DNA from: a virus
Length of the DNA: 40,918 nucleotides
Virus record (IMG/VR): IMGVR_UViG_3300048055_000054
Span: 1 to 40,918 of that record
Reading direction: 5' to 3' (one strand)
Shown: in pieces, positions 8,084 through 16,758 of the stretch
Layout of the letters: every line of letters starts with the position of its first letter
How positions within the stretch are numbered: position 1 is the first letter of the stretch
The notes under the pieces: model-generated
Databases searched by the model: none
What the model was told of the DNA's origin: nothing
What the model saw: only the letters and a program-made list of their open reading frames with translations
Program-made: the position numbers and the translations under genes

Positions 8084-8391
8084 TGCTAAAACTATTCAAT
8101 TTTACTTGCACCCAGTGTACTACAGAGTGGGAAGACCTAGTGGACGCCGAGGGCCTGTCTCCCTGTCCCGACTGCCAAGAAGAGCGTCCACGGGACGCAA
8201 TCTCCTGTCCTAAGTTGGCAACCTTTGCTATGCTGTCCAAGGCAGACAAGGCCACCGCACTAAAGAAGCGGTCAGCTGACCACTCCAAGAAGGAGCTTCG
8301 TAAGGAGGCCGAGCAGTTTGGCTCCTTTGGGAAGCAGCTGGCACGTGAAGGACAAATCCGGTCATTTGGAGGATTGGGGAAGTCACGGTAA
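8083..8391 (+). CDS. FmdB-like zinc-ribbon protein
   Basis: A 102-aa protein with an N-terminal zinc ribbon: CTQC at residues 9-12 and CPDC at about 28-31, with the aromatic and acidic spacing typical of FmdB-type regulatory ribbons. The C-terminal half is Lys/Glu-rich and helical. It ends with a Gly/Ser/Arg-rich tail that could bind nucleic acid. The start shares one base with the previous TAA, and the stop shares one base with the next ATG. FmdB-like ribbons are poorly characterised, so a regulatory or adaptor role is only a guess. Confidence 0.72.
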   Translation: MLKLFNFTCTQCTTEWEDLVDAEGLSPCPDCQEERPRDAISCPKLATFAMLSKADKATALKKRSADHSKKELRKEAEQFGSFGKQLAREGQIRSFGGLGKSR

Positions 8392-8612
8392 TGCAAGTGG
8401 TGAAAGATCCTAGGCACTACGTAGACCTACAGATGCCTCACCATTTCAAGCACAGGGCAGCCACGGACCAACGATCCCTGTGCGGCATCCATCTCCAAAT
8501 AAGGGGCAATAAAACACAACCAGCAAAGTGGACACACACGGAAAGCCGCGTAACATGTACAACATGCAGAGAAATATTACCGATTGTACAACTTAAGAAT
8601 ACAGTGCTATGA
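8391..8612 (+). CDS. small His-Cys-CxxC / Leu-tail protein (family member 4)
   Basis: A 73-aa copy with a His cluster at 17-21, Cys31-Gly, CxxC at 56-59 and C-terminal LKNTVL. The first Cys of CxxC is 18 residues from the end. The final CTA TGA contains the ATG of DNA polymerase (8609), a classic four-base stop/start overlap. It is thus translated immediately before the polymerase. Zinc binding is inferred from spacing; function is unknown. Confidence 0.78.
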   Translation: MQVVKDPRHYVDLQMPHHFKHRAATDQRSLCGIHLQIRGNKTQPAKWTHTESRVTCTTCREILPIVQLKNTVL

Positions 8613-10756
8613 ATACAATACCATTTGGAAACACAACAATCAGTCAGTTTGACGGAGTAGCCAACTCCAAACTACACCTAGTAAACAGCCCAGAGCAGTG
8701 TGATGAGTTCTTTCGTAGACTCTCCGCACAGAAGTCTGTGGCATGTGATACGGAAACCGACGGATTTGACTGGTTCAAGTCTGACCGTGTCATTGGTATG
8801 AGCTTTGGGTGGGGGGTGGACGACAACTACTACATCCCTATTAGGCACTCAGATTCAGTGCTAGGGGGCAGGACAGGGTACCAGACTCCGATGGAGTCCA
8901 TCATTGACCGCTTGAAGGCGTTCTTCACTCGGGAGGATGTTACCCTGATCTTCCATAACTTCAAGTTCGACTCGCTGTTCTACCGGGCAGAGGGCGTGGA
9001 GATTACTGCACTGGTACACGACACAGCGCTCCTGTGGCACCTGTACGACGAGAACGCCCCGGTCGCCTTGAAGGATGTGGCCACGGGCTGGGTGGACGAC
9101 CTAGGGATTAAACAGAAGGGACTGATTAGTCCAGACGCCAACCAGAAGGAAAAGGAAGTAGACAAGTGGCGCTCAGATGAGGCAAAGGCCAGAAGAAAGG
9201 TATACGGCGACCTAGTAAAGGATGAAGTTACCGAGCTAGCGTCCAACCCAGAGAACCAGGGTATACACAAGCGTGATCTAAAGAAGCAGGTTATAGCCTC
9301 TGCTAAGTTTGCCAACCACGAGTACGTAAACGCTGGCAAGGAAGATGTCCACTACGGATACGTGCCCATTGACCTGATGACTGAGTACGCAAGCTTGGAC
9401 GTGTTTTTTACCTGGGAACTATTCAAGTTCTGCATGAAGAACATGGAGTGGAACCCTGAGCTAAAGGCGTTGTACATCAATGAACTGAAGCTGTCTTCGG
9501 CGCTACGTGAGATTGAGTACAACGGGATCTGCATAGACATTGACTACTTTACCCGGGTGCAAGCAGAGTTGTTGGCGGAAGACGAGGAGCTAGGCAAGCT
9601 GGTAGCTGAGAAGCTGGGTAACATCAACCTGAACTCCAACGCGCAGCTTGCAGAAGCGCTTGTAGCCCAGGGAGTTGTGCTGGTCAAGCAGACAGACACT
9701 GGCAACCTCTCCGTCGATTCTGAGGTCCTGGAGGAGCTTGAGGACGAATATCCTATCGTCGCTGACTTGCGCCGACTCAGGCTTATCCGTAAGCTACGTA
9801 CTACCTACGTGGAAGCGCTGCTGGAGAAGGCTGTAGGCAATGTCGTACACTGCAACTTCAATCAAAACGTGTCCACAGGTCGCATGAGCTTGTTGCGTCC
9901 CAACCTGTCTAACATACCTGGTAGAGATAAGACCATACGAGCAGGCTTCGTGGGACCGGATCCAGACGAGTTTGAATACTACTTCGCGGACTATTCTCAA
10001 GTAGAGGTTAGACTCACCGCCCATGCATCGCAGGATCCTCTGTTGCTCGACGCGTACAAGCGTAACCAGGACGTACACACCCGCACATTCTGTGAGGTAC
10101 ACAATCACTTCTACGAGGAAGTATCTGCCATCCTAAAGGACAAAAAGCATCCCAAGTTTGAAGAGTACTCAAGCGGTCGTACCGCTATCAAGCGCACGGT
10201 GTTCGGTATCGTGTACTCGGTTAGCGCGTTTGGGTTATCCAAGCAGATTAAGCGTCAGCCTGGCTACAGTAAAAAGCAGTGGGAGAACCATTGTGGCCAG
10301 ATCATTGATTTGTTCCTGGACAAGTACTTGGGGGTTAAGCGCTTCATCAACGCGTCCTACCGCGAGATTGCCAAGAATGCCAAGGTGACTACGGTGTTTG
10401 GTCGCGTAAGGCGCTTGCCTCATGCCAAGGCGTGTACTATACTCCGTGACCACTCCAAGGCGTGGCTGGAACGCTCTGCACAGAGACAGGGCACTAACTT
10501 CAAGATCCAAGGAACGGCTGCTGATTTGTTCAAGATTGCCGTGGTGAGAGTGCATAATCTTTTCAAGGGAAAGAAGTCACGGATTGTGAACCTCGTCCAC
10601 GACGAAATTCAGTTTTACCTACACAAGTCGGAGAGGCATTTGCTGCCTGAGATAAAGCGGCTCATGGAGGATTTCCCACAGTTTACGGTTCCGATTATTG
10701 CAGAGTTCTCTAGGACAGACACAAGCTGGGCAGAAAAGGAGTCAATAGAGGTATGA
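8609..10756 (+). CDS. family A DNA polymerase with 3'-5' exonuclease
   Basis: A 715-aa replicative polymerase of the PolA family. The 3'-5' exonuclease domain has Asp47-Thr-Glu49 (Exo I), an HNFKFD stretch (Exo II) near residue 115, and a YASLD (Exo III) near 258. Polymerase motif A is DYSQVEVR from Asp461. Motif B runs RTAIKRTVFGIVYS with Lys528 and Phe532. Motif C is HDE at 664-666. No 5'-3' exonuclease domain is present, as in most phage PolA. Phe532 corresponds to E. coli Phe762. The Gly after the motif B Tyr is replaced by Ser. Length and motif order match T7-type phage polymerases. Start and stop both overlap neighbouring genes by four bases. Confidence 0.95.
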   Translation: MNTIPFGNTTISQFDGVANSKLHLVNSPEQCDEFFRRLSAQKSVACDTETDGFDWFKSDRVIGMSFGWGVDDNYYIPIRHSDSVLGGRTGYQTPMESIIDRLKAFFTREDVTLIFHNFKFDSLFYRAEGVEITALVHDTALLWHLYDENAPVALKDVATGWVDDLGIKQKGLISPDANQKEKEVDKWRSDEAKARRKVYGDLVKDEVTELASNPENQGIHKRDLKKQVIASAKFANHEYVNAGKEDVHYGYVPIDLMTEYASLDVFFTWELFKFCMKNMEWNPELKALYINELKLSSALREIEYNGICIDIDYFTRVQAELLAEDEELGKLVAEKLGNINLNSNAQLAEALVAQGVVLVKQTDTGNLSVDSEVLEELEDEYPIVADLRRLRLIRKLRTTYVEALLEKAVGNVVHCNFNQNVSTGRMSLLRPNLSNIPGRDKTIRAGFVGPDPDEFEYYFADYSQVEVRLTAHASQDPLLLDAYKRNQDVHTRTFCEVHNHFYEEVSAILKDKKHPKFEEYSSGRTAIKRTVFGIVYSVSAFGLSKQIKRQPGYSKKQWENHCGQIIDLFLDKYLGVKRFINASYREIAKNAKVTTVFGRVRRLPHAKACTILRDHSKAWLERSAQRQGTNFKIQGTAADLFKIAVVRVHNLFKGKKSRIVNLVHDEIQFYLHKSERHLLPEIKRLMEDFPQFTVPIIAEFSRTDTSWAEKESIEV

Positions 10757-11241
10757 TCGACAAGTCAATTTATCCTACTAAACTCACGTTGAACGGGGTT
10801 GAATATCCAATGGATATTGCAGATGCCGTCAGCATTGACGAGTGCAACCTAAACGAGGAGTTCCTGCGTCATCCTGGGTTGTTCGCATTCATTGCAACCG
10901 CGTATGAAATCTCTGTGCGGGAGGAGAACAGGGCATCAGCAGCCCTGTCCCGGCTGGAGGCATCCCTGAACCACCGGGGCAGGATGGAAGCGATCCAAGC
11001 AGGCCTCAAGTCCACTGACAAGATGGCCGAGAACTACGTAAAAACCCAGCAGGAACACGTAGAATTAAGCGACGCTCTTATCGAAATTGAGCACCAAGTG
11101 GGCTTGCTAAAAGCAGCGAAGGAGGCTATGATACACAGGAAGGACGCGCTGATCCAGCTGGCTTCAACCCAGCGACAAGAGCACGCATCCGACATATCAT
11201 TGAAACAAAGCCAAGTAAAAAACGTAGTAAACAAGAGATAA
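10753..11241 (+). CDS. coiled-coil protein, candidate UvsY-like recombination mediator
   Basis: A 162-aa protein. The first ~40 residues are a small mixed segment, and residues 40-150 are almost entirely helical with long charged heptad-like stretches. It sits between DNA polymerase and the gp32-like protein, and RecA follows shortly after. T4-type phages need a small helical mediator, UvsY, to load recombinase onto gp32-coated DNA, and this protein has the right size, helical character and neighbourhood. No diagnostic catalytic motif exists for UvsY, so the call is inference. An alternative is a simple structural coiled coil. Confidence 0.5.
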   Translation: MIDKSIYPTKLTLNGVEYPMDIADAVSIDECNLNEEFLRHPGLFAFIATAYEISVREENRASAALSRLEASLNHRGRMEAIQAGLKSTDKMAENYVKTQQEHVELSDALIEIEHQVGLLKAAKEAMIHRKDALIQLASTQRQEHASDISLKQSQVKNVVNKR

Positions 11242-11364
11242 AACAATCGCTGAGCTAATCGCGAAAATTCACATTTGAGACGGATAGATTAAACTTATGG
11301 AACATGGTGTTCCATTTGAATAACTAGATAATTAGTACTAAATAATAAAAAGGAACAAAAACAA
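11242..11364 (+). promoter_or_regulatory. AT-rich intergenic region with a dyad, probable promoter/operator of the SSB gene
   Basis: This is the first real gap in the replication module (123 bases), markedly AT-rich. It contains a perfect 7-bp dyad, TGGAACA-TGG-TGTTCCA, at 11298-11314. Just beyond lie TTGAAT (11316) and A/T-rich hexamers including TAAATA (11339) at 17-base spacing, a weak sigma70-like match. AAAAAGGAAC ahead of ATG 11365 is the ribosome binding site. SSB genes are often strongly and separately expressed, so a promoter here is reasonable. The dyad could be an operator or a short RNA hairpin. Confidence 0.4.
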
Positions 11365-12186
11365 ATGGCTATTGACATGGATAAGTTGCGTGGGCACCAA
11401 GAGAAGATTGCAGATAAGAAGCCAGGACAATCCGCTAAGTTCTGGAAGGCTGACAGTGCCACGAATGACCTTAGAGTGATGCCGCCTTGGACAGAGGTGG
11501 AGCAGTACCGTGGTATGATTGCACGGGAGGTCTTCCAACACTGGGGGGTTTCCGAGGAACAGAAGGGGCCGGTGCTCTGTGTAGATAAGACGGAAGATTT
11601 GGAGGGAAACTGTCCAATCTGCCAGTTCGTGAAGGAGTTGTACGAAGACAAGACCAACGTGGAGGCACAGGAGCTAGCCAAGCGCATCAAGGCTAAGGCT
11701 GCCTACTTTATGAACATCGTTGATTTGAGTGACTCAACGTACACTGCAAAGGATGTTGCAGAGTTCAAGAAGAACCGTCCGGACGCAACTGACTTGCCAT
11801 TCAGTGCGGGAGATCCCAAGATTCAAGTGTATGCGGCTCCGAAGACCGTGTATGACGCGATCTTGTCCATCATCCTTAAGAACAACATGGACATTACTGA
11901 TTTGGAAAACGGGTACGATATCGTACTAACCAAGTCAGGTAAGGGACTGAACACGAAGTACTCGGTTACGCCCAAGCTGAAGCCGTCTGCGTCAGACGTA
12001 ACGGCAGACCGAGCGCTCCCGGCACTGGACAAGGTCGGATTCGTTATGAAGGAAGGGGATATGCTCAAGCTCTTGGCTGAAGGCGTAGGCGCTACCTTTG
12101 TATCCAAGCCGCCGACACGGGCGCTATCTCACAATAACTCGTCTACGGACGACCTTGAAGCTGAGATGCGGTCGCAGCTTCGCTAG
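11365..12186 (+). CDS. gp32-like single-stranded DNA-binding protein
   Basis: A 273-aa protein resembling T4 gp32, which coats ssDNA cooperatively at forks and recombination sites. The zinc-binding core has His59, Cys72, Cys83 and Cys86; gp32 uses His-x12-Cys-x9-Cys-x2-Cys, and here the middle gap is one residue longer. The N-terminus is basic with an AKFWK segment. The body is an OB-like fold with aromatic residues. The C-terminus has a Ser-rich linker followed by an acidic STDDLEAEM stretch, the usual partner-binding tail. It has its own AT-rich leader upstream and a strong hairpin downstream, so it may be expressed as a separate, abundant transcript. Its neighbours are the candidate mediator and RecA. 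Confidence 0.85.
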   Translation: MAIDMDKLRGHQEKIADKKPGQSAKFWKADSATNDLRVMPPWTEVEQYRGMIAREVFQHWGVSEEQKGPVLCVDKTEDLEGNCPICQFVKELYEDKTNVEAQELAKRIKAKAAYFMNIVDLSDSTYTAKDVAEFKKNRPDATDLPFSAGDPKIQVYAAPKTVYDAILSIILKNNMDITDLENGYDIVLTKSGKGLNTKYSVTPKLKPSASDVTADRALPALDKVGFVMKEGDMLKLLAEGVGATFVSKPPTRALSHNNSSTDDLEAEMRSQLR

Positions 12187-12194
12187 GGGCAGGT

Positions 12195-12236
12195 GACAGG
12201 CTGCCGTACCCACCACCATAGGTACGGCAGCCTGTC
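12195..12236 (+). terminator. strong 16-bp hairpin after the SSB gene
   Basis: A perfect 16-bp inverted repeat (GACAGGCTGCCGTACC and its complement) flanks a 10-base loop, starting eight bases after the SSB stop. The following bases TCTATATCT are only moderately T-rich, so it may be a partial terminator, an RNA-stability element protecting the SSB message, or a processing site. It ends nine bases before the next small gene. Confidence 0.7.
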
Positions 12237-12245
12237 TCTATATCT

Positions 12246-12470
12246 ATGCTAAAGCACGGATACTATCATTCGTACTCAAAGGAGTTTGCTGCGAAGGACG
12301 CAGCGCTTGGTTGGTACAGTCTGTGTGGCGTGCCCTATGCTAATTCTTCAACCAAGTTTCACGGATGGCGGGTAGACCGCCACAAGCTCAGTGTTGTACG
12401 GCGCCACATAGACTGTTCAGACTGCATCAGTCTGTTACTACTGCACGAGCTTAAAACTAGTAAGTTATAA
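12246..12470 (+). CDS. small His-Cys-CxxC / Leu-tail protein (family member 5)
   Basis: A 74-aa copy with His4/His8, Cys27-Gly, CxxC at 57-60 and C-terminal LKTSKL. The first Cys of CxxC is 18 residues from the end. The last codons are TTA TAA. It lies between the SSB hairpin and RecA, 30 bases ahead of the RecA start. This copy is not preceded by an overlapping gene; no clear Shine-Dalgarno sequence is visible because the hairpin sits immediately upstream. Function is unknown. Confidence 0.75.
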   Translation: MLKHGYYHSYSKEFAAKDAALGWYSLCGVPYANSSTKFHGWRVDRHKLSVVRRHIDCSDCISLLLLHELKTSKL

Positions 12471-12500
12471 GCCACTATGTCAAAAATGTAAAGGAAAACA

Positions 12501-13505
12501 ATGGCAAAAGAAAAATCAACAAACGATGCGGAGGACACCTCGTTAGATGGGGTACTAAAGGGTATCGAAAAGGACTTTGGCAAAGGTGCTATCATGCGTA
12601 TGGGGGACAGGCCAGAGATGAAGATTGAATCCGTTCCGTCTGGTTCTCTTGGACTTGATATCGCGTTGGGCGTCGGCGGGTATCCTAGGGGCAGAATCAT
12701 TGAGTTGTGGGGACCAGAGTCCGCAGGTAAGAGCACCTTGGCACTCCACGCAGTGGCTGAAGCCCAGAAGCTAGGAGGCCGAGCGGCCTATATTGACGCT
12801 GAGCACGCGCTAGACCCTGCCTACGCGTCTGCTCTTGGTGTAGACGTGGATAACATGTACATCGCCCAACCAGACTCAGGGGAAGAGGCGCTGGAAATCG
12901 TTGACCGCTTAGTGGAGTCTGGGGTGTTTGATATCGTGGTCATAGACTCCGTGGCTGCTCTCGTACCCAAGGCAGAGCTAGAGGGTGAGATGGGACAATC
13001 CCACATGGGCTTACAAGCACGCCTTATGTCACAGGCATTACGTAAGCTGAAGGGCAAGGTGAACAACACCAAGACAATCTTGTTCTTCATCAATCAGGTC
13101 CGCATGAAGATCGGTGTAGTGTTCGGTAACCCGGAAGTCACCGCAGGTGGTAACGCATTGAAGTACTACGCTTCTGTCCGATTAGAGATCAAGCGCATTG
13201 GGGCGCTTAAGGACGGAGAATTGTTCGTAGGAAACAAGACCCGGGTGAAGATTGTTAAGAACAAGGTTTCTCCTCCAATGAAGGAAGCTGAGTTTGACAT
13301 CGTGTTCGGTCAGGGTGTGGATTACACCGGAGAACTAGTGGACCAGGCAGAGCTTCTGGACATCTTCAAAAAGGGCGGGGCGTGGTACAACTACGGCACC
13401 GTCAAGTGGCAGGGTCGAGACAACACTGTTAATGCGCTGAAGGAAGATCCTAAGTTGTTCAAGGAGGTAAAGAGCGCAGTACTCAAGGGATTGGGGATTG
13501 AGTAA
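12501..13505 (+). CDS. recA: RecA recombinase, bacterial type
   Basis: A 334-aa RecA, an ATP-dependent strand-exchange recombinase. It has the N-terminal polymerisation segment with [15 protein letters not shown], Walker [10 protein letters not shown] with Lys77, a Walker B ending [11 protein letters not shown], a loop L1 segment [21 protein letters not shown], and loop L2 around [11 protein letters not shown]. The conserved [14 protein letters not shown] follows, then a C-terminal domain shorter and less acidic than in E. coli. These motifs match cellular RecA far better than T4 UvsX. AAAGGA ahead of ATG 12501 supports the start. The stop overlaps the SbcD-like gene by one base. It probably acts with the gp32-like protein and the gp46/47 nuclease in phage recombination-dependent replication. 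Confidence 0.95.
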   Translation: MAKEKSTNDAEDTSLDGVLKGIEKDFGKGAIMRMGDRPEMKIESVPSGSLGLDIALGVGGYPRGRIIELWGPESAGKSTLALHAVAEAQKLGGRAAYIDAEHALDPAYASALGVDVDNMYIAQPDSGEEALEIVDRLVESGVFDIVVIDSVAALVPKAELEGEMGQSHMGLQARLMSQALRKLKGKVNNTKTILFFINQVRMKIGVVFGNPEVTAGGNALKYYASVRLEIKRIGALKDGELFVGNKTRVKIVKNKVSPPMKEAEFDIVFGQGVDYTGELVDQAELLDIFKKGGAWYNYGTVKWQGRDNTVNALKEDPKLFKEVKSAVLKGLGIE

Positions 13506-14587
13506 TGCGCTTCCTGGTGTTCTCTGACGTACATGCACACCCGTTCGTGTACGAGGCCACGCACGTTTCGTTTGAGGGGTTCCCTGGGAAGCACAATAGT
13601 AGATTAGTTGATACGTGTAACGCCCTCATAGAAGTAGCGCAGTATGCGGTACAGCACCAGGTCCAGACCGTCCTGTTTGGTGGGGACTTGTTCCACACCA
13701 GGCAGGCGGTTAGGACGCTCGCCTTCAACCTGGTTTACCACGTCATAAAGAAGCACTTCTCCGACGCGGGATTAGACTTGATCATGATCCCGGGCAACCA
13801 CGACTACGCTGACCGTAACGGTGCTGTACATAGTCTGGAAACTTTGAAAAGCCTCCAAGGCGTGACTGTGCTGGACTCGGTCACGAAAATGGCGTCCCAG
13901 CAACCCGGTCTACAGATCGTGTCTGTTCCTTACACAGACAACGTGAACAAGGCTAGGGAGCACCTACAGCTTGCTGCGTCGCTCACAGCGGGCGATGAGC
14001 CTGTTGTGCTGCTGGCCCACCTAGGGACGGAGGGGGCCATTGTGGGGTCTGACTACGTTATGTTGTCCCCTAACGACATAACCGTAGACGACATCCCTCT
14101 GCGGCAGTTTGACCTGTGTCTGTTTGGGCACTACCACCAGCACCAGCAAATAGCTAAGAACGCCCACTACATCGGGGCACTGACACAGCACAACTGGGGA
14201 GACGCCAACACCACTAGAGGGTTCCTCGATATCACCCTAACGAAGGAGCACTACGGAATCACTCGGATCGAGACAAAGGCGCCTAAGTTTGTGCGCTGTG
14301 AGTCTATCGCAGAGTTGGAGGCGGTAGATCCTTCCAACTTCGTGGCACTCCGCACCGACGAGGCAGTTGACCCTGACAAGCTCAGAGAACTGCACCCTAC
14401 CTTAAAAATAGAGATAAAAAAGCAGGACAAGGCCGGAATAGAGTTTAACGCCACTTGCCTAAACATCACAGCCGCGCTACAACCGTGGGTGCAGAACAAC
14501 GCAGGTAGCTTGGATCCTGTCACACTGCTGAAGCTAGGGGAAGACCTCCTCAAAGAAGGACTAGGAAATGAAGTTCAAGACGCTTGA
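13505..14587 (+). CDS. SbcD / gp47-like recombination nuclease subunit
   Basis: A 360-aa metallophosphoesterase-type nuclease, the Mre11/SbcD partner of the following ATPase. Active-site motifs in order are SDVHAH (Asp8, His10), GGDLFH near 60, GNHDYAD near 97, LAHLGTEG near 172 and FGHYHQHQ near 212. With its ATPase partner it resects double-strand ends and opens hairpins, feeding ssDNA to RecA. Its start shares one base with RecA's stop and its 3' end overlaps the gp46-like gene by 20 bases, consistent with stoichiometric coexpression. Family is clear; equivalence to T4 gp47 rests on gene pairing. Confidence 0.92.
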   Translation: MRFLVFSDVHAHPFVYEATHVSFEGFPGKHNSRLVDTCNALIEVAQYAVQHQVQTVLFGGDLFHTRQAVRTLAFNLVYHVIKKHFSDAGLDLIMIPGNHDYADRNGAVHSLETLKSLQGVTVLDSVTKMASQQPGLQIVSVPYTDNVNKAREHLQLAASLTAGDEPVVLLAHLGTEGAIVGSDYVMLSPNDITVDDIPLRQFDLCLFGHYHQHQQIAKNAHYIGALTQHNWGDANTTRGFLDITLTKEHYGITRIETKAPKFVRCESIAELEAVDPSNFVALRTDEAVDPDKLRELHPTLKIEIKKQDKAGIEFNATCLNITAALQPWVQNNAGSLDPVTLLKLGEDLLKEGLGNEVQDA

Positions 14588-16370
14588 AATTCAGAATTTT
14601 GGTACGGTGGGTAAGATCACACTCAACCTAGCTAACAGGGGTCTAGTCCTAATCACTGGGCAGAACAACGACACTCCCGCCGCAGACAGCAACGGAGCAG
14701 GAAAATCACTGCTGTTAGAGGCGTTCTGTTGGTCCGTGTGGGGTGCGACTATCCGGGACTTGGAGACGGCCGACGAGGTCGTAAACCGCATTGCGAAGAA
14801 GGACTGCAAGGTCAGCATCCTGTTTGAAGAAGGCAGCAGCACCTACAAGATAGTTCGTTACAGGTTGAGCACGGAGTCTAGAAAACCTAACGACGTAGAG
14901 GTCTATTTGAATGATGAGGACATTAGTGGTCCTTCCAACAAGGTAACACAGGAGATAATCAACAGCATCATTGGTATGTCGTTTGGGACGTTCTGTGCTC
15001 TTATGCCGGGTGCAGGCGTGCCGGTGGCTAAGATGACAGACACCACCATCAAAGAGTTGTTGGAGAACATGCTGGACATTACAGCCTTGGCCCAGGCCAA
15101 AAAGGCAACAACAAAGCGCCTGGATGAAAACACCAGGGAGTGGGCAAAGACTCAAACGGAGTCAGCCCAACTGACCAAGGAACAAATCCAACTAGAACAA
15201 CAGGTGCAGGAGTACCAACAAGTTTTGGATGTGTTTGAGTCTAATCAGAAAAAGAAGCTTGATGCAATAGAAGACCAGATAGTAGCCAAGAGGGCTAGAC
15301 TTCTTATACTGGAAGTACTGTGCGAACAAACTACCGTGATCGACCCGGAGCCGATTAGGCGCCAGATAAGCAGTGTCACAGACAAGCTTACCCGCGTGTA
15401 CGACAACATCGAATCCAACCGGGGCAAGCTGGGCCTGTTGAACAGGCAGCTAAAGGATATCACCAAAATAGGCAGTACGTGTTCCGTCTGCAAGCAGGCA
15501 GTGTCTGGTGACCACATAAATAGCTGTGCAAGCAAGACAGAAGAAGAGATCGCTGTGGTCGCCAAAGAGATTGAGACCCAGACCCCCGTCAAGCAATCCT
15601 TGTACGCTACACAGCAGCTGCTACAGGAAAGCCTCCAGCAGGCTCTACAGCAGCAGGCTGAGTACACACGGTACTCGTTTGAGCAGATACAGCTGAGGGC
15701 CGCCCTAGCCCAGCTGGACAAGGACAAGCAGGCTGTGCAAGCAGACGAGCCGATGTACAGCCAATGGATTGCGTCGCACTTGGACAAACTGCGGGTGATA
15801 AAAGCAGCATTGTCCGCCTCGGAGGAGAAGGCAGCGACCCACAAAGAACTAGATGCGCAACTACAGTTTTGGAAAAAAGGGTTCTCAACCCAGGGTATCC
15901 GTAGTTATTTGTTGGACAACATCATTCCCGTCTTGAACGAACGAGCGGATTACTACGCGACCATCTTGACAGGTGACGAGATGTCAGTTAGGTTTAGCAC
16001 CAAGTCAGAGTTAGCTGACGGATCTACGAAGGAGAAGTTCTCCATCCGGGTGGAACAGCGGCACGGGGGAAGCTCCTACGGGTCCAACAGTGAGGGAGAG
16101 AAGTCCCGGGCCAATCTAGCGATAGCGCTGGCAATAAGTGATTTGGCGTCCTTGCACAGCCACAAGAGTATCGACTTCCGGTTTTGTGACGAGGTGTTTG
16201 ACAAGCTGGACCAAGCAGGCCAAGCGGCGGTTATGAAACTACTGCAAGTACTAAAGGACAAGTACCCCACAGTGATGGTGGTAACACACCAGGACTCGTT
16301 CAAGGAGCTTTTCCAGAACACGATTCAGGTTACTAAGTACAACGGTATCTCCACCTTAGAGGAGGTGTAG
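14568..16370 (+). CDS. SbcC / gp46-like recombination ATPase with zinc hook
   Basis: A 600-aa SMC/Rad50-like ATPase. The N-terminal lobe has a Walker A region ending SNGAGKS with Lys46. A long coiled coil (about 170-460) is broken by a zinc hook CSVC at 305-308. The C-terminal lobe has the ABC signature NSEGEKSRANLAIA and a Walker B FRFCDEVFDKLD. It is shorter than bacterial SbcC and the same size class as T4 gp46. Complexed with the upstream nuclease it processes DNA ends. Walker A has an unusual insertion (QNNDTPAAD) between the strand and the loop, common in phage gp46. Confidence 0.93.
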   Translation: MKFKTLEIQNFGTVGKITLNLANRGLVLITGQNNDTPAADSNGAGKSLLLEAFCWSVWGATIRDLETADEVVNRIAKKDCKVSILFEEGSSTYKIVRYRLSTESRKPNDVEVYLNDEDISGPSNKVTQEIINSIIGMSFGTFCALMPGAGVPVAKMTDTTIKELLENMLDITALAQAKKATTKRLDENTREWAKTQTESAQLTKEQIQLEQQVQEYQQVLDVFESNQKKKLDAIEDQIVAKRARLLILEVLCEQTTVIDPEPIRRQISSVTDKLTRVYDNIESNRGKLGLLNRQLKDITKIGSTCSVCKQAVSGDHINSCASKTEEEIAVVAKEIETQTPVKQSLYATQQLLQESLQQALQQQAEYTRYSFEQIQLRAALAQLDKDKQAVQADEPMYSQWIASHLDKLRVIKAALSASEEKAATHKELDAQLQFWKKGFSTQGIRSYLLDNIIPVLNERADYYATILTGDEMSVRFSTKSELADGSTKEKFSIRVEQRHGGSSYGSNSEGEKSRANLAIALAISDLASLHSHKSIDFRFCDEVFDKLDQAGQAAVMKLLQVLKDKYPTVMVVTHQDSFKELFQNTIQVTKYNGISTLEEV

Positions 16371-16371
16371 T

Positions 16372-16758
16372 ATGGCAGCAGCTAATCCCACACCAGTGGT
16401 AGACATGACCACGAGTGAAGTCTTTTTCAAGTCCGCAGCGGATCTCACTAGGTCTATTTTCCTCAGAATCAACGATGAACTAGCCCCTGAGTTGGACGCA
16501 TTTATGATCGAGGTTGACGGAGAACTCCAGGGGCTGGACTCCAAGCAGGTGGCCACGCTATTGTTATCCATTTCGATAGGCAAGGCGCTAGGTCCGAAGG
16601 CGATGCTGCTAAAGAACTCGTTGGACCGCGCAGTCAGTGTTACGAATGAAATAGAAGCCCTTAGCTACGTAGTAAACAACCTAAACAACGAAGTACTCTA
16701 CAAACTTGATTTAAGCCTACTAAAACGATATGGGTTCAAAACGAAAAAAGCCGTTTGA
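16372..16758 (+). CDS. hypothetical protein, 128 aa
   Basis: The ATG lies one base after the gp46-like TAG. It is a soluble, mainly helical protein with alternating hydrophobic and acidic stretches and a Lys/Arg-rich C-terminus. It has no Cys, no membrane segment and no motif I recognise. The 3' end overlaps the next small Cys gene by 29 bases. Context suggests an accessory to recombination or nucleotide metabolism, but nothing in the sequence shows it. Confidence 0.62.
   Translation: MAAANPTPVVDMTTSEVFFKSAADLTRSIFLRINDELAPELDAFMIEVDGELQGLDSKQVATLLLSISIGKALGPKAMLLKNSLDRAVSVTNEIEALSYVVNNLNNEVLYKLDLSLLKRYGFKTKKAV

Noticed and set aside
11242-11364. Possible tRNA gene or replication origin in the AT-rich gap
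   Set aside because: No cloverleaf, no CCA-adjacent acceptor stem and no iterated repeats can be seen. A single dyad and promoter-like hexamers are all that is present.
12501-13505. RecA as evidence of bacterial chromosome or a prophage border
   Set aside because: It is stitched by overlaps to phage gp47/gp46-like genes and flanked by SSB and polymerase. No other chromosomal gene appears.
14715-15844. Long open frames on the minus strand opposite the gp46-like ATPase
   Set aside because: They lie entirely opposite a clearly coding gene, have no family motifs or ribosome sites, and mirror its codon bias.
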